DNA from: Candidatus Nitrotoga sp. MKT | GTDB lineage: Bacteria > Pseudomonadota > Gammaproteobacteria > Burkholderiales > Gallionellaceae | Length of the DNA: 64,000 bases | Assembly: GCA_003402345.1 (NCBI GenBank) | Contig: QFXH01000001.1 | Coordinates: forward strand, 62,001 to 126,000 | Reading direction: 5' to 3' | In this document: in pieces, positions 35,136-46,359 of the stretch | Position numbering within the stretch: the first letter of the stretch is position 1 | Layout of the letters: every line of letters starts with the position of its first letter | Notes under the pieces: model-generated | The model's database searches: none | What the model was told of the DNA's origin: nothing | The model's input: only the letters and a program-made list of their open reading frames with translations | Translations under genes and position numbers: made by a program

Positions 35136-36029
35136 ATGTGGTTCAAGAACCTTCAGATATACCGCATCACCAACTGGAATGTCTCACCTGCTGAACTTGA
35201 AGCAGCACTTTCAAAACACACTCTACATAGTTGTCTCAGCATGGAAATGCAAAGTCGTGGCTGGGTTTCTCCCAAAGCCGAGGATGAGCCTTTAGTGCAT
35301 GCTTTAGGGCAGCAAACGCTAATCGCTTTGGGTGTGGAAAAAAAATTGCTCCCCGTTTCCGTTATCAATCAATTTGCAAAATTACGTGCTGCTGAAATTG
35401 AAGAACAGCAAGGATATAAGCCGGGCCGCAAACAAATGAAGGAAATAAAAGAGTTCGTAACTAGCGAGCTTCTGCCACGTGCATTTGCACTCCGTCGCAA
35501 GACCTATGCATGGATTGATCCAGTCAACGGCTGGTTTGTCATCGATACTTCCAATGCGGCAAAGGCCGATGAGTTGATTGAGTTGTTACATAAATCAATT
35601 GAGGGATGTTCATTTGCCCTGGTTAAAACCCGGAAATCGCCCACTTCAGTCATGACCGAATGGCTTGCTGGAGATGATGTACCAACTTCATTTACGATCG
35701 ACCGCGACTGTGAACTATGCGGCACGGGCGATGAGAAAGCGACGGTGCGTTATGTACGCCACGCTCTCGATTCAGCAGAAATAATCAGGCATGTAAAAGA
35801 GGGCAAGAAAGCGACACGGCTAGCCATGACATGGAGAGACAAAATCTCATTTACTTTGAATGAAAACATGCAACTGAAGCGCATTGCTCCACTTGATTTT
35901 ATCAAGGAACAAAGTGATGCCAGTGAAGCAGACGATGTATTTGACACTGATTTTGCCATTATGACGGGTGAGCTACCGCACTTGTTGGCTGATCTTATGG
36001 ATACACTTGGCGGAGAGGAGCGTATCTGA
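35136..36029 (+). CDS. rdgC: recombination-associated protein RdgC
   Basis: DNA-binding protein of 297 residues. RdgC forms a ring-shaped dimer around duplex DNA and modulates RecA. The N-terminus MWFKNLQIYRITNWNV, the KPGRKQMKEIKE block near 100 and the C-terminal region are typical. Start 35136 is preferred over a GTG three codons earlier because family members begin MWFKNL. It is monocistronic. Length is normal. Confidence 0.95.
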   Translation: MWFKNLQIYRITNWNVSPAELEAALSKHTLHSCLSMEMQSRGWVSPKAEDEPLVHALGQQTLIALGVEKKLLPVSVINQFAKLRAAEIEEQQGYKPGRKQMKEIKEFVTSELLPRAFALRRKTYAWIDPVNGWFVIDTSNAAKADELIELLHKSIEGCSFALVKTRKSPTSVMTEWLAGDDVPTSFTIDRDCELCGTGDEKATVRYVRHALDSAEIIRHVKEGKKATRLAMTWRDKISFTLNENMQLKRIAPLDFIKEQSDASEADDVFDTDFAIMTGELPHLLADLMDTLGGEERI

Positions 36030-36105
36030 GTATCATTCGGGGTGGAGATGCGCTACACCAAGCCATCATGGTTACTGCACTTTAAACTTGAATTTGCTAC
36101 ATATT

Positions 36106-36768
36106 ATGAATAATTTGATATCCCATTTATGGCCTGCGTTGCTGCTGGCCGCTTATACAAACCTTGCTCTTGGCGCAGATACAGCCTCAGCGCCAGCCAC
36201 ATCTGCTGTACCTCAAATCTCCGCACCTACCGCTCTACAATCTCTAATCGCACGCCGCCAAGCCAGACGCACACCTCCCGATGCAGTAATCAGCTTAAAA
36301 AACCCTTCGTTCAACCCTGACCAGCAAGGCAAAATGAGTGCCTGGGTAGCGATTGAACACGCCTCAGGTAATGCCTATACTTTTGTGGCGGATCCAGAAA
36401 ATGCACTTTCCATTCCAAGTAGTGCGCGTATTAGGCGCCATGGCTTTGAACCTTTTGGTTTGCTCCAACAATCAATCAGCGTCCATCCCTCATGGCACAA
36501 CAAGACAGTACGGCTTTCTGGCTCACTTAGGGGCGCGGACATAAACGGCGCTGGCGGCGCACTCGTCCTTCGTGCGGATGACGGGAGTGGCCAAATCCTG
36601 GCCTGGAATTTTATGCAAAATGACCGCGTGAAAGGCACACAAGACTGGAAGCGTTACACCATCGAACTCAAGATACCGCCTTCCGCCTATTCTCTAATAG
36701 TCGGCGTAATGCTGGAAGATGGCGGAACATTGTGGGCGGATAACCTGGCGATCGAATTGATCGATTAA
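36106..36768 (+). CDS. exported protein with beta-sandwich character
   Basis: 220 residues from ATG 36106. A signal peptide (MNNLISHLWPALLLAAYTN, cleavage near LALGA) is followed by a Pro/Ala/Ser linker. The folded part (about 65-220) alternates beta strands and ends RYTIELKIPPSAYSLIVGVM, then DNLAIELID, like carbohydrate-binding jelly-roll modules. Longer in-frame starts begin inside rdgC and would bury the signal peptide, so I reject them. No catalytic residues are apparent. Probably a secreted or periplasmic binding module. Function unknown. Confidence 0.7.
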   Translation: MNNLISHLWPALLLAAYTNLALGADTASAPATSAVPQISAPTALQSLIARRQARRTPPDAVISLKNPSFNPDQQGKMSAWVAIEHASGNAYTFVADPENALSIPSSARIRRHGFEPFGLLQQSISVHPSWHNKTVRLSGSLRGADINGAGGALVLRADDGSGQILAWNFMQNDRVKGTQDWKRYTIELKIPPSAYSLIVGVMLEDGGTLWADNLAIELID

Positions 36769-36874
36769 AGTACGGTACTCCCGCAGCACTCTGGCGGTGG
36801 TAGGCGGAATATGCTTAATATGGAACCTGTTAACACCGCGACTAAAGGACACCTCTAAACATGTGGTAGTTTAG

Positions 36875-37795
36875 TCAGGCAAGCACTTTGGGAATTGGGA
36901 ATACCACATTTTCGCTAATGCCATCCAATTCACGGACACTTTCTGCACCTAGTTCTTGTAATCGTGCAATCACGTCCTGCACCAACACTTCCGGGGCGGA
37001 AGCTCCGGCTGAAATGCCGATACGCAATTTTCCGGTTAGCCATTCCACTTTCAACTCACTTGCATTATCAACAAGATAGGCAGGAATGTTCATGTTGTGC
37101 GCCACTTCGCGCAAGCGGTTGGAATTAGAGCTGCTGGGTGACCCCACCACGATTACTAGGTCGCACTGGCTGGCCAGATGCTTGACCGAATCCTGGCGAT
37201 TCTGCGTTGCATAGCAAATGTCATTCTTACTGGGGCCTATAATGCCCGGGAAACGTGTTTTAAGAACTGAGATGATGGCAGCGGTATCATCCACAGACAG
37301 GGTAGTCTGGGTGACAAAGGCAACATTAGTTGGGTCTCGCACATCCAGAAGCTGCGCATCTGCGGGCGACTCCACCAGATACATGCTACCGTCACCTTGT
37401 CCCATCGTGCCTTCCACTTCGGGATGTCCAGCATGTCCTATCATAATAATTTCCTTGCCCCGCTCGCGCAGGCGCGCAACTTCGCTATGCACCTTAGTTA
37501 CCAGCGGGCAAGTTGCGTCGAATACTGTGAACCCGCGTACCTTCGCTTCGTTTCGTATCGCTTGCGATACGCCATGTGCGCTGAAAATGACGATACTGCC
37601 CGGCGGCACATCGGCTAAATTATCAATAAACACTGCGCCTTTTTTGCGCAAGTTAGCAACCACAAACTCGTTGTGTACCACTTCGTGGCGCACATAAATT
37701 GGGGCACCATGCAGAGCCAACGCACGCTCGACCATTTCGATGGCCCGATCAACGCCAGCACAAAAGCCACGGGGATTGGCGAGTAATAATTCCAT
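36875..37795 (-). CDS. ispH: 4-hydroxy-3-methylbut-2-enyl diphosphate reductase
   Basis: Last enzyme of the MEP isoprenoid pathway, 306 residues, [4Fe-4S] protein converting HMBPP to IPP and DMAPP. The three cluster cysteines are visible: C12 (NPRGFCAGV), C96 (DATCPLV) and C194 (NDICYATQ), with active-site EVVHN and SAHGV. It is the last gene of ribF-ileS-lspA-ispH. The preceding enzyme, ispG, begins at the right end of this window. High confidence. Confidence 0.97.
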   Translation of the reverse strand: MELLLANPRGFCAGVDRAIEMVERALALHGAPIYVRHEVVHNEFVVANLRKKGAVFIDNLADVPPGSIVIFSAHGVSQAIRNEAKVRGFTVFDATCPLVTKVHSEVARLRERGKEIIMIGHAGHPEVEGTMGQGDGSMYLVESPADAQLLDVRDPTNVAFVTQTTLSVDDTAAIISVLKTRFPGIIGPSKNDICYATQNRQDSVKHLASQCDLVIVVGSPSSSNSNRLREVAHNMNIPAYLVDNASELKVEWLTGKLRIGISAGASAPEVLVQDVIARLQELGAESVRELDGISENVVFPIPKVLA

Positions 37796-37895
37796 TTTAT
37801 CTCTTCAATAAATAATAAATGTCTTTAAAAAAGACCAGATTTATTGCTTGCATATCAAATATATTTTGATAATCCTGTGAAGGCAGAAACACATC

Positions 37896-38381
37896 CTATG
37901 TTTTTTTTGCAAAACTTTCCCATAGTAATAAGCCCGCACCACAGGTAACTGCTGAATCTGCAATGTTAAATGCAGGAAAATGATAAGTGTTCCAATAAAA
38001 ATCCAGGAAATCCACCACATAGCCGTAAGCAGCACGGTCTATCAGGTTACCCAGTGCACCACCTAGTATTAATGTCAGCGCAAAACAAAACAATTTCTCT
38101 TGCTTATGCTTGCGCAGTAACAAAATTATCCATACCGAAGCAGTCGCGGCAACGGCGCTGAATAACCAACGTTGCCAGCCTCCCGCATTACTAAGAAAGC
38201 TAAACGCCGCACCACTGTTATGCACAAGCACCAAGTTAAAAAAATCTGTCACCGCCACACTCTCGCCATAGACAAAATTCTGGCTTATCCACAGCTTGGT
38301 AATCTGATCAAGGACGATTATTACTGTTGCCAAGCTTAACCAGTGTTTCAATCCTACACCTCTCCCATCAGGCTTCGTCAT
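37896..38381 (-). CDS. lspA: lipoprotein signal peptidase (signal peptidase II)
   Basis: Inner-membrane aspartyl protease of 161 residues that removes signal peptides from prolipoproteins. There are four transmembrane helices. Catalytic aspartates are in NLIDRAAYGYVVDFLDFY and FNIADSAVT, with the substrate asparagine motif VHNSGAAFS. It lies 39 bp after ileS in the usual ileS-lspA order. The window contains likely substrates with lipoboxes (the HtrA at 56 and PilF at 62277). High confidence. Confidence 0.96.
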   Translation of the reverse strand: MTKPDGRGVGLKHWLSLATVIIVLDQITKLWISQNFVYGESVAVTDFFNLVLVHNSGAAFSFLSNAGGWQRWLFSAVAATASVWIILLLRKHKQEKLFCFALTLILGGALGNLIDRAAYGYVVDFLDFYWNTYHFPAFNIADSAVTCGAGLLLWESFAKKT

Positions 38382-38420
38382 TCTTTTCCCGTGAGAGATA
38401 AAGAGGGATTAAATCTTTGT

Positions 38421-41231
38421 TTAAGCATACTTCCGTACCTCGCCATCACCTAATAAATTACTGACGCAGCGCCCACACAAAGTGGCGTTTTGAGGGTCGC
38501 TGCCTACATCAGCGCGGTAATGCCAGCAACGTTCACACTTAATATTCTTGCTTGGCGTCACTTCAATACGCTCTTCCGCTTCAGAAGTGACGCGATACAC
38601 GGTGGCATGCGAAGTTATCAGCACAAATCGTAGGTCATCACCAAGACGGGCTAGCACATCGAAACTTTCACCCGCTGCATAAATTTCCACCTCAGCGGCC
38701 AGCGCCTGGCCAATCAGCCCGGCAGCGCGCACTTCTTCGATATGCTTATTTATTCTGGCACGCCAATTACAAACTGTCGTCCAGTTTTGCACTAAAACTT
38801 GACCGTCTGTTTCCGGCAAATCGGGTAGGGAAAGCCATACTTGCTGAAACACGCTCACGTCCTGCTGGGCACTCAATACCTCCCACGCTTCTTCTGCGGT
38901 AAAGCTGAGTATAGGTGCCATTAATCTCACCAGACTATGGCTAATATGGTGCAGTGCATTCTGTGCTGAACGCCGTGCGCGCGAATTTTGCGCCGTCGTG
39001 TAGAGACGGTCTTTGAGAATATCCAGATAGAACCCACCCAGTTGCTCGGAACAAAAAGTCTGCAATTTTTGTACTACAAGATGGAATTCGTAGCGTGCAT
39101 AATCGCCTGTAACCTCCATCTGCAAGCGGCTTACCAGTGCCAGTGCATAGCGGTCAATCTCCAGCCATTCATCCACTGGCAAGGCATCTCGCTGTACATC
39201 GAAATCGGCTGTGTTCGCCAGCAAAAAACGTAAGGTGTTGCGGATGCGGCGGTAGCTTTCCACCACACGCTTCAGAATCTCATCGGAGATGGTCATCTCG
39301 CCGGAGTAGTCAGTAGACGCAACCCATAGGCGCAAAATGTCCGCACCCAGCGTATCAAAAATTTTCTGCGGTGCGATGACATTGCCCTTGGATTTGCTCA
39401 TCTTATGTCCATGGCCATCCACCACAAAACCATGGGTGAGCAGTGCATTGTATGGCGCACGGTCATTTATGGCGCAGGAGGTAAGCAGTGAAGACTGAAA
39501 CCAGCCGCGATGTTGGTCCGATCCTTCCAGGTACAAATCCGCCGGGAATGACAAATCTTCGCGTCGACGCAACACCGATTCATGGGTAGTACCGGAATCA
39601 AACCATACGTCCAGCGTGTCAGAAAGTTTGCGGTATTGTGCTGCTTCTTCACCCAATAACTCTTCAGCATCCAGCGAAAACCACGCTTCAATACCCTGTT
39701 TTTCGACGCGTTGAGCGACTTGTTCGATCAACTCAGGCGTGCGCGGGTGCAACTGCATGGATTCATTGTGGACGAAGAGCGGTATCGGCACGCCCCAATT
39801 ACGCTGGCGAGACACGCACCAGTCCGGGCGGTTTGCAATCATCGCTTTTAGTCGCGCTTTGCCCCATGCCGGGTAGAACTGGGTGGCTTCGACCGCATTG
39901 TTGGCGAGGTCGCGTAAGTTTACTCCCTCTCTTGTCTGCGGAAGGGACTGCATGGGGTGAAATTGTTCCATGCCGATAAACCACTGCGGCGTGGAACGAA
40001 AAATGATCGGAGTCTTGTGCCGCCAGCAGTGCGGATAGCTATGCTGGATTTTTTCCAGGTGCAGCAGATGCCCGCTGGCCTGAAGTGTGGCAACCACCAC
40101 ATCATTCGCTTTCCATACGAACATACCGCCGACCAGCGGCGTGCTGGCGAGGAACTTGCCATCGTCGCCCACCGGGCTGTCATTAGGCAACCCGTATTTC
40201 TGACCAACAAAATAGTCGTCCAGGCCATGCGCCGGGGCGGTATGTACCAAGCCCGTACCAGCTTCCAGTGTTACATGGTCACCACAAATGATATTTACCG
40301 CACGTTTATCGAATGGGTGATGTAATGGCATACCATCCAGTGCAACGCCCTTGCACGTAGCGAGTGTTTCTCCATCCAATTCATAGCGATCCAGGCATGC
40401 CTGTTTCAGATCACTAGCCAGTATCAGCAATCCGCGTGGTGTTCGTACCAGCACATAGTCAAAATCAGGCTGTACGCTAACTGCCTGATTAGCGGGCAAC
40501 GTCCATGGCGTGGTAGTCCAAATGACCGCATAAGATTTTTCATCACCCGGCAAAGATACGCCAAAAGCCTTAGCCAAAGAATCGATATTTATGACTTCAA
40601 AACCCACATCAATCGCGGACGACGTTTTATCCTCATGCTCGACTTCTGCCTCGGCCAGCGCGGACTGACAATCCAGACACCAGTTTACAGGCTTGCGCCC
40701 CTGATAAAGATGACCGCGCTCGAATATTTTTCTCAAGGCGCGGATGATATCCGCCTCGGTTTGGTGGTTCATAGTGAGATAGGGATTGTCCCAATCACCC
40801 GACACACCCAGACGAATAAAATCCTTTTTCTGTCTTTCGATTTGCTCAGCGGCGTACTCACGGCACAGCTCGCGGAAGCGGGCAGGCGGCATCTCCTTGC
40901 CATGCTTTTTTTCCACCTGCAATTCAATCGGCAGACCGTGACAATCCCAGCCGGGCACATACGGCGCATCAAAGCCGGATAAAGTCTTGCTTTTGACAAT
41001 GATGTCCTTGAGCACCTTATTCACCGCGTGGCCAATATGAATGTCACCATTAGCGTACGGCGGGCCGTCATGCAGGATAAACTTGGGACGTCCCAGGCTG
41101 GTGGCGCGTATTTTTTCATAGCGTTTTTGTGCCTGCCATTGGGCGAGCATCTGCGGTTCACGCTTGGACAAATCGCCACGCATGGGGAAGGGCGTGTCAG
41201 GAAGATTAAGAGTTTTTTTATAATCAATCAT
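38421..41231 (-). CDS. ileS: isoleucyl-tRNA synthetase
   Basis: Class I aminoacyl-tRNA synthetase of 936 residues. HIGH motif appears in [18 protein letters not shown] in [10 protein letters not shown], the CP1 editing domain between them, and a C-terminal zinc finger ([10 protein letters not shown] with CGRCVSN). The start at 41231 ([12 protein letters not shown]) is preferred: it overlaps the ribF stop by 8 bp and matches the family N-terminus; a start 14 codons earlier lies inside ribF. The bacterial zinc-finger type indicates no specialised mupirocin resistance. Confidence 0.97.
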   Translation of the reverse strand: MIDYKKTLNLPDTPFPMRGDLSKREPQMLAQWQAQKRYEKIRATSLGRPKFILHDGPPYANGDIHIGHAVNKVLKDIIVKSKTLSGFDAPYVPGWDCHGLPIELQVEKKHGKEMPPARFRELCREYAAEQIERQKKDFIRLGVSGDWDNPYLTMNHQTEADIIRALRKIFERGHLYQGRKPVNWCLDCQSALAEAEVEHEDKTSSAIDVGFEVINIDSLAKAFGVSLPGDEKSYAVIWTTTPWTLPANQAVSVQPDFDYVLVRTPRGLLILASDLKQACLDRYELDGETLATCKGVALDGMPLHHPFDKRAVNIICGDHVTLEAGTGLVHTAPAHGLDDYFVGQKYGLPNDSPVGDDGKFLASTPLVGGMFVWKANDVVVATLQASGHLLHLEKIQHSYPHCWRHKTPIIFRSTPQWFIGMEQFHPMQSLPQTREGVNLRDLANNAVEATQFYPAWGKARLKAMIANRPDWCVSRQRNWGVPIPLFVHNESMQLHPRTPELIEQVAQRVEKQGIEAWFSLDAEELLGEEAAQYRKLSDTLDVWFDSGTTHESVLRRREDLSFPADLYLEGSDQHRGWFQSSLLTSCAINDRAPYNALLTHGFVVDGHGHKMSKSKGNVIAPQKIFDTLGADILRLWVASTDYSGEMTISDEILKRVVESYRRIRNTLRFLLANTADFDVQRDALPVDEWLEIDRYALALVSRLQMEVTGDYARYEFHLVVQKLQTFCSEQLGGFYLDILKDRLYTTAQNSRARRSAQNALHHISHSLVRLMAPILSFTAEEAWEVLSAQQDVSVFQQVWLSLPDLPETDGQVLVQNWTTVCNWRARINKHIEEVRAAGLIGQALAAEVEIYAAGESFDVLARLGDDLRFVLITSHATVYRVTSEAEERIEVTPSKNIKCERCWHYRADVGSDPQNATLCGRCVSNLLGDGEVRKYA

Positions 41232-42150
41232 GTTGTATAAACCATTGCTTTGCGTTATTCGCGTCGAGCTCAATTTGCTGCGTTAAACTTTGCAGGTCAA
41301 GATATTTCACTTCATCGCGCAGCTTGTGCAGGAAATCCACGCGCAAATGTTTGTTATAAATTTCGCCTGAAAAATCAAAAATATGCACTTCCAGTATTGG
41401 CTTGCCATTTTGTTTCACCGTGGGACGTACGCCCAGGCTCGCCACACCTTGCATGGGTGGCAGGCCGTCCCCTTTCACCCTTACTACAAAAATACCGGTA
41501 AGCGGCGGCCGATTGTGCTTCAACTGGATATTTGCGGTCGGAAATCCCAGCTGCTTGCCTAAACCGTCGCCGTGAACCACACGCCCGCTAATACTATAAG
41601 GCCGTCCCAAATAACGCTCTGCCGCACGTAGATCACCTTCACCCAGCGCAGCGCGCACCGCCGTGCTGGATATGCGTATGCCATTGTGCGATACACCGCG
41701 CATGACCTCCACTTTAAAACCCTGCTGACTGCCTATCTTCTCCATCAGCGCAAAATCGCCGCTGCGCCGGTTGCCAAAACGAAAATCATCACCAATCAGC
41801 ACAAACTTCGTCGCCAACTTTTCATGCAGTGCATGAATGAAATCCACCGCGCTCATCTGTGCAAAACTGCTGTTAAAGCGACATACATGCACCCGATCCA
41901 CATCGAGTGTCGCGAAAAGTTCAAGCTTCTCGCGCATGCTGGTTAGCCGCACAGGCGCCTCCTGTGGTGTAAAGAATTCACGCGGATGCGGCTCGAACAC
42001 CAGCACTGCTGTCGGTAGTCCGGGCGGTTGCGCCGTTATCCTTAATTGCTTGAGTAACGCTTGATGACCAAGGTGTACTCCATCAAAATTCCCGATAGTG
42101 AGTGCAACTGGCTTTTTGTCTGTCGAATAAAGTCCGCGAAAAATCAACAT
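41224..42150 (-). CDS. ribF: bifunctional riboflavin kinase / FAD synthetase
   Basis: 308 residues. The N-terminal nucleotidyltransferase domain (about 1-180) has [15 protein letters not shown], and the C-terminal riboflavin kinase domain (about 185-305) has FPTANIQL and the [17 protein letters not shown] segment. It converts riboflavin to FMN and FAD. It is first in the ribF-ileS-lspA-ispH cluster and overlaps ileS by 8 bp. High confidence. Confidence 0.96.
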   Translation of the reverse strand: MLIFRGLYSTDKKPVALTIGNFDGVHLGHQALLKQLRITAQPPGLPTAVLVFEPHPREFFTPQEAPVRLTSMREKLELFATLDVDRVHVCRFNSSFAQMSAVDFIHALHEKLATKFVLIGDDFRFGNRRSGDFALMEKIGSQQGFKVEVMRGVSHNGIRISSTAVRAALGEGDLRAAERYLGRPYSISGRVVHGDGLGKQLGFPTANIQLKHNRPPLTGIFVVRVKGDGLPPMQGVASLGVRPTVKQNGKPILEVHIFDFSGEIYNKHLRVDFLHKLRDEVKYLDLQSLTQQIELDANNAKQWFIQHD

Positions 42151-42331
42151 TCAGGCTGGATCGCCAATAAAAAAGAGTGCGATTATACCGTGAGAGCAAA
42201 GAATGGGAGCGAGGCATGGAAGATATTCTGTTTCGATACCTGAATTAATCAACTGGCATACCAATAAGCTGGGTCTAAAACTTAACGGACGGAAAAATCC
42301 ATTAAATTTGTTTATATATTATTTAATATGA

Positions 42332-43330
42332 CTAGATAATCCGTTTGTAGGTATGAGGCTTGAGGTTTTCGACAAAACCGGCTTCATTCTCACCCACTGG
42401 TAAAAATCCTGGCATACCGGCTAGATAACGGTTCGCTTCTGATCGGCTTTCCTGTTTCAAAAAATCCAGAAAAGTTCTACCGACCATCGACAACCGTTTG
42501 TCGGCTGGATATACAGCGTGCCATTGGCGCCTAATGGGGAATCCTGCCACATCGAGTATGGAGAGCTCTTTGCTGTTTCGTTCCAGCGCCAAGGTATGCG
42601 CCGACAGCACGGCTATCCCTAATCCGCCCAGCACTGCCATTTTGATGGCTGCACTGCTGCCCAACTCCATCCTTGTTTTTAGCGCCAATCCCTGCTCGCT
42701 AAAGAATCGCTCAAGGGCAAGCCGGGTACCCGATCCCGATTCGCGCATCAGGAAGGGCTCTTCTGCCAAGCGAGACAATGGAATATTCTTCTTTCCCGAC
42801 AAGGGGTGATCGTACGGAGCCAGAACCACCAACGGATTTTCCATGAAGTAATCGGCATGCACCTCTATGTGCTCGGGCGGCTGTCCGAGGATGTATAAAT
42901 CATCTTCGTTATTTTCGAGACGTTGCAATATCATTTCTCGGTTGTTGACATTCAGGGAAACTTCAATACCGGGATAGCGTTTGTAAAATGATCCAAGCAA
43001 GCGCGGGATGAAATACTTGGCAGTGGTAACTGCCGACAAGCGTAGTTTTCCCGTTTTCATCCCTTTCATGTCTGAAATCAGCATCTCGAACTGCGACAGA
43101 CCCTTGAAAGTGTCACGACACACCACCAGCAACTCTTGACCCAAATCGGTCAAAAAAACCCGCTTTCCGATTTGTTCCAGTAAAGGAAGACTAACAATAT
43201 CAGTTAATTGCTTGATCTGGATGGACACGGTAGGTTGAGTAAGATGCAATTCGTCCGCAGCGCGGGTAAAACTCAAGTTGCGCGCAACTGCCTCAAAAAC
43301 CTGCAGCTGGCGCAATGTTACGTGTTTCAT
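42332..43330 (-). CDS. cbbR: LysR-type regulator of CO2 fixation (CbbR)
   Basis: LysR-family activator of 332 residues from ATG 43330. The N-terminal winged HTH (TLRQLQVFEAVARNLSFTRA, then LHLTQPTVSIQIKQL) precedes the effector-binding domain (about 90-300). It is divergent from cbbL across 159 bp, the standard arrangement for CbbR. CbbR senses Calvin-cycle metabolites and activates the cbb operon. An upstream start (43348) would add MLDRVN and is less likely. High confidence in family and role. Confidence 0.93.
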   Translation of the reverse strand: MKHVTLRQLQVFEAVARNLSFTRAADELHLTQPTVSIQIKQLTDIVSLPLLEQIGKRVFLTDLGQELLVVCRDTFKGLSQFEMLISDMKGMKTGKLRLSAVTTAKYFIPRLLGSFYKRYPGIEVSLNVNNREMILQRLENNEDDLYILGQPPEHIEVHADYFMENPLVVLAPYDHPLSGKKNIPLSRLAEEPFLMRESGSGTRLALERFFSEQGLALKTRMELGSSAAIKMAVLGGLGIAVLSAHTLALERNSKELSILDVAGFPIRRQWHAVYPADKRLSMVGRTFLDFLKQESRSEANRYLAGMPGFLPVGENEAGFVENLKPHTYKRII

Positions 43331-43489
43331 ATTCACTCTATCTAGCATAGACGATAATCTATCATTTTTATTAAAAAATACAATTATTATTTATGACTGT
43401 GCTTACGTATAGTTCCATCACGCTCAAATGAGCTAGAAGCTGATCAAAAAGATCAGTAACCGTTTAACTTGAAACCTAAGGAGCCTGCA
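43331..43489. promoter_or_regulatory. cbbR-cbbL divergent control region
   Basis: Contains ATAGA-N6-TCTAT (43347-43362), an inverted repeat of the type bound by LysR regulators, and an AT-rich stretch toward cbbL. AAGGAG just before the cbbL ATG at 43490 is its binding site. Precise promoters cannot be placed by eye. Confidence 0.55.
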
Positions 43490-44911
43490 ATGGCAGTCAA
43501 GACCTACAACGCCGGTGTGAAAGAGTACAGGCAAACATACTGGACGCCAGAATACACCCCGCTGGATACCGATATCCTAGCCTGTTTTAAAATCACTCCG
43601 CAACCTGGGGTGCCCCGTGAAGAATTGGCCGCTGCCGTTGCCGCCGAATCTTCTACTGGTACTTGGACCACAGTATGGACCGATCTATTGACCGATTTGG
43701 ATTATTACAAAGGTCGCGCTTATCGCATCGAAGACGTTCCTGGTGATGATACCTGTTTCTTTGCCTTTGTTGCCTATCCGATTGATCTGTTTGAAGAAGG
43801 ATCAGTGGTCAACGTACTGACTTCACTGGTCGGCAACGTATTTGGATTTAAGGCACTGCGCGCGCTGCGTCTCGAAGACGTCCGTTTCCCGATCGCTTAT
43901 GTGAAAACCTGCGGGGGGCCACCTCAAGGTATTCAAGTTGAGCGCGACAAAATGAACAAATATGGCCGTCCATTGCTGGGCTGCACTATTAAACCCAAGC
44001 TGGGTCTATCCGCTAAGAATTATGGCCGTGCCGTCTACGAATGCTTGCGCGGTGGTCTGGATTTCACCAAAGACGATGAAAACGTGAACAGCCAACCGTT
44101 TATGCGCTGGCGTGATCGTTTTGAGTTTGTACACAATGCAACATTAAAGGCTGAACGCGAAACTGGCGAGCGCAAGGGACACTACCTTAACGTTACGGCC
44201 CCAACGCCCGAAATGATGTACGAGCGTGCTGAATTTGCCAAAGAAATCGGCGCGCCGATCATTATGCACGACTACCTAACTGGCGGTTTAACCGCTAACA
44301 CTGGCCTGGCTAACTGGTGCCGTAAAAACGGCATGCTGTTACACATCCACCGCGCCATGCACGCCGTGCTTGACCGTAACCCGCACCATGGTATCCACTT
44401 CCGCGTGCTGGCCAAGGTATTGCGTCTTTCCGGCGGTGACCACCTGCACTCCGGTACCGTTGTAGGGAAGCTGGAAGGTGATCGCGAAGCAACACTTGGC
44501 TGGATCGACATCATGCGCGATGAATTCATCAAGGAAGACCGCAATCGCGGTATCTTCTTTGATCAGGACTGGGGCTCCATGCCAGGCGTGATCCCGGTTG
44601 CTTCCGGTGGTATCCACGTATGGCACATGCCAGCGCTGGTAGCCATCTTCGGCGATGATTCCGTTCTTCAGTTTGGTGGCGGAACACTGGGTCACCCGTG
44701 GGGTAACGCCGCAGGCGCCGCAGCTAACCGCGTGGCCCTGGAAGCTTGCGTAGCAGCCCGTAACCAAGGAATTGCCATCGAAAAAGAAGGTAAAGCCATC
44801 CTGACTAAGGCCGCTGCACACAGCCCTGAGCTGAAGATAGCCATGGAAACCTGGAAAGAAATCAAGTTTGAATTTGACACCGTCGACAAACTGGACGTGG
44901 CTCACAAGTAA
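43490..44911 (+). CDS. cbbL: RuBisCO large subunit, form I (IAq-like)
   Basis: Large subunit of 473 residues. Catalytic K168 ([10 protein letters not shown]) and carbamylated K194 ([10 protein letters not shown]) are present, with the C-terminal loop-6 region complete. The N-terminus and pairing with cbbQ and cbbO fit the proteobacterial form IA, Q-type; no carboxysome genes accompany it. Start 43490 is chosen because AAGGAG precedes it and it yields [10 protein letters not shown] as in homologues; an in-frame start at 43469 lies too early. It fixes CO2 onto ribulose-1,5-bisphosphate. This is the key evidence for autotrophy. Confidence 0.98.
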   Translation: MAVKTYNAGVKEYRQTYWTPEYTPLDTDILACFKITPQPGVPREELAAAVAAESSTGTWTTVWTDLLTDLDYYKGRAYRIEDVPGDDTCFFAFVAYPIDLFEEGSVVNVLTSLVGNVFGFKALRALRLEDVRFPIAYVKTCGGPPQGIQVERDKMNKYGRPLLGCTIKPKLGLSAKNYGRAVYECLRGGLDFTKDDENVNSQPFMRWRDRFEFVHNATLKAERETGERKGHYLNVTAPTPEMMYERAEFAKEIGAPIIMHDYLTGGLTANTGLANWCRKNGMLLHIHRAMHAVLDRNPHHGIHFRVLAKVLRLSGGDHLHSGTVVGKLEGDREATLGWIDIMRDEFIKEDRNRGIFFDQDWGSMPGVIPVASGGIHVWHMPALVAIFGDDSVLQFGGGTLGHPWGNAAGAAANRVALEACVAARNQGIAIEKEGKAILTKAAAHSPELKIAMETWKEIKFEFDTVDKLDVAHK

Positions 44912-44973
44912 TTAAATAGTAGCGGGTTGCAGGCTGCAGTCTGCCCCCTATAACTAAATAAAAGGAGTAAATC

Positions 44974-45330
44974 ATGAGTGAAGTAATGGATTACAAATCG
45001 CGTTTAAGCGATCCGGCTAGCCGCAAGTTCGAAACTTTCTCCTACTTGCCTGCCATGACTGCGGATGAAATCAGGAAACAGGTGACATATCTGGTTTCCA
45101 AAGGCTGGAATCCCGCAATTGAACATACCGAACCGGAATACCTGATGGACTACTATTGGTATATGTGGAAATTGCCGATGTTTGGTGAAACCGATGTGGA
45201 CAAGGTAATCGCTGAAGCCGAGGCCTGTCGCAAGGCGAATCCAAACAACCACGTACGTCTGGTTGGTTACAACAATTTCAACCAATCGCAAGGCGCGGCG
45301 ATGGTGATTTTCCGCGGTAAAACTGTATAA
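44974..45330 (+). CDS. cbbS: RuBisCO small subunit
   Basis: Small subunit of 118 residues beginning [20 protein letters not shown], with the conserved [13 protein letters not shown] block (about 51-63) and the C-terminal [14 protein letters not shown]. It assembles with CbbL as L8S8. AAAAGGAG precedes the ATG. It follows cbbL by 62 bp, and a strong hairpin follows it. High confidence. Confidence 0.98.
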   Translation: MSEVMDYKSRLSDPASRKFETFSYLPAMTADEIRKQVTYLVSKGWNPAIEHTEPEYLMDYYWYMWKLPMFGETDVDKVIAEAEACRKANPNNHVRLVGYNNFNQSQGAAMVIFRGKTV

Positions 45331-45338
45331 AGCAATAT

Positions 45339-45378
45339 TTCCCTGCCACCTGTTTATTATTTTTCAGGTGGCGGGGAA
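45339..45378 (+). terminator. 14-bp hairpin between cbbS and cbbQ
   Basis: Arms TTCCCTGCCACCTG (45339-45352) and CAGGTGGCGGGGAA (45365-45378), with one G:U pair and a 12-nt AU-rich loop. Only a short T run follows, so it may act as a partial terminator or 3' stabiliser, giving more cbbLS than cbbQO transcript. Confidence 0.75.
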
Positions 45379-45485
45379 TTTCTGGCGACGCCAGAACTAT
45401 TTTCAGCACATGGACGCAAGTGACTGCCAGTAAGCGGGCATTTTCTCCCCTGGGTTAAAAACGATTAATAAAGGTGGAATCTAAA

Positions 45486-46289
45486 ATGAGCGACATCATC
45501 GAGCAATACAGAATTAAACAAGAACCTTACTATCGCCCTGTCTCAGACGAGATTGAGTTATATGAGGCTGCCTATTCCGTACGCATGCCAATGATGCTGA
45601 AAGGCCCTACCGGTTGTGGTAAAACCCGCTTTGTTGAGCACATGGCATGGAAACTGGGCAAGCCCCTGATTACTGTAGCCTGCAACGAAGATATGACTGC
45701 CTCTGATTTGGTTGGACGTTTTTTGCTCGACGCCAACGGCACCCGCTGGCAAGATGGCCCCTTGGCCATTGCCGCACGCTATGGTGCGATTTGTTATCTC
45801 GACGAAGTAGTTGAGGCACGTCAGGATACCACTGTGGTTATCCACCCATTGACCGACAATCGCCGCGTACTTCCGTTAGAAAAAAAAGGCGAACTGGTGC
45901 ATGCTCACCCTGACTTTCAATTGGTTATTTCCTACAATCCTGGCTATCAAAGTTTAATGAAGGATCTAAAGCAATCGACTAAGCAGCGCTTCGGCGGCCT
46001 CGACTTCAACTATCCCGACCACAATATTGAAACCGAAATTGTTTCTCATGAAACTAACGTTACGCCCGAAATTGCTGGCAAACTGGTTTCCATCGCCGAG
46101 CGTGCACGCAACCTGAAAGGTCATGGACTGGATGAGGGAATCTCAACTCGTATGCTGATTTATGCAGGTAGCCTTATCGCTACTGGTGTCGATCCGGTTA
46201 AAGCTTGCCGTGTAGCGTTGGTGCGACCCATCACTGATGACCCTGACATGCGCGATGCGCTGGATGCTGCGGTGACTACGTTCTTTTAA
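45486..46289 (+). CDS. cbbQ: RuBisCO activase AAA+ subunit CbbQ
   Basis: MoxR-type AAA+ ATPase of 267 residues. Walker [11 protein letters not shown] (about 42-51), Walker B region [12 protein letters not shown], and sensor region YNPGYQSL are visible. Start 45486 follows a purine-rich binding site (AAGGTGG) and matches the family N-terminus MSDIIEQYR. With CbbO it forms the CbbQO complex that removes inhibitory sugar phosphates from RuBisCO. High confidence. Confidence 0.96.
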   Translation: MSDIIEQYRIKQEPYYRPVSDEIELYEAAYSVRMPMMLKGPTGCGKTRFVEHMAWKLGKPLITVACNEDMTASDLVGRFLLDANGTRWQDGPLAIAARYGAICYLDEVVEARQDTTVVIHPLTDNRRVLPLEKKGELVHAHPDFQLVISYNPGYQSLMKDLKQSTKQRFGGLDFNYPDHNIETEIVSHETNVTPEIAGKLVSIAERARNLKGHGLDEGISTRMLIYAGSLIATGVDPVKACRVALVRPITDDPDMRDALDAAVTTFF

Positions 46290-46359
46290 TTCCATAGGAG
46301 GATAAGCTGCAAAGCAGCCGATCCTCCGGGTCTTTAATGTCTTTACTGGCGGAGTAACC

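Noticed and set aside
35968..36105. Longer N-terminus for the exported protein at 36106
   Set aside because: It lies inside rdgC and would place the signal peptide in the middle of the protein.
37841..38035. 64-codon minus-strand frame overlapping lspA
   Set aside because: It is a shadow of lspA in another frame.
43490..45330. Carboxysomal RuBisCO locus
   Set aside because: No csoS or shell genes nearby; cbbQ and cbbO follow directly as in the non-carboxysomal type.
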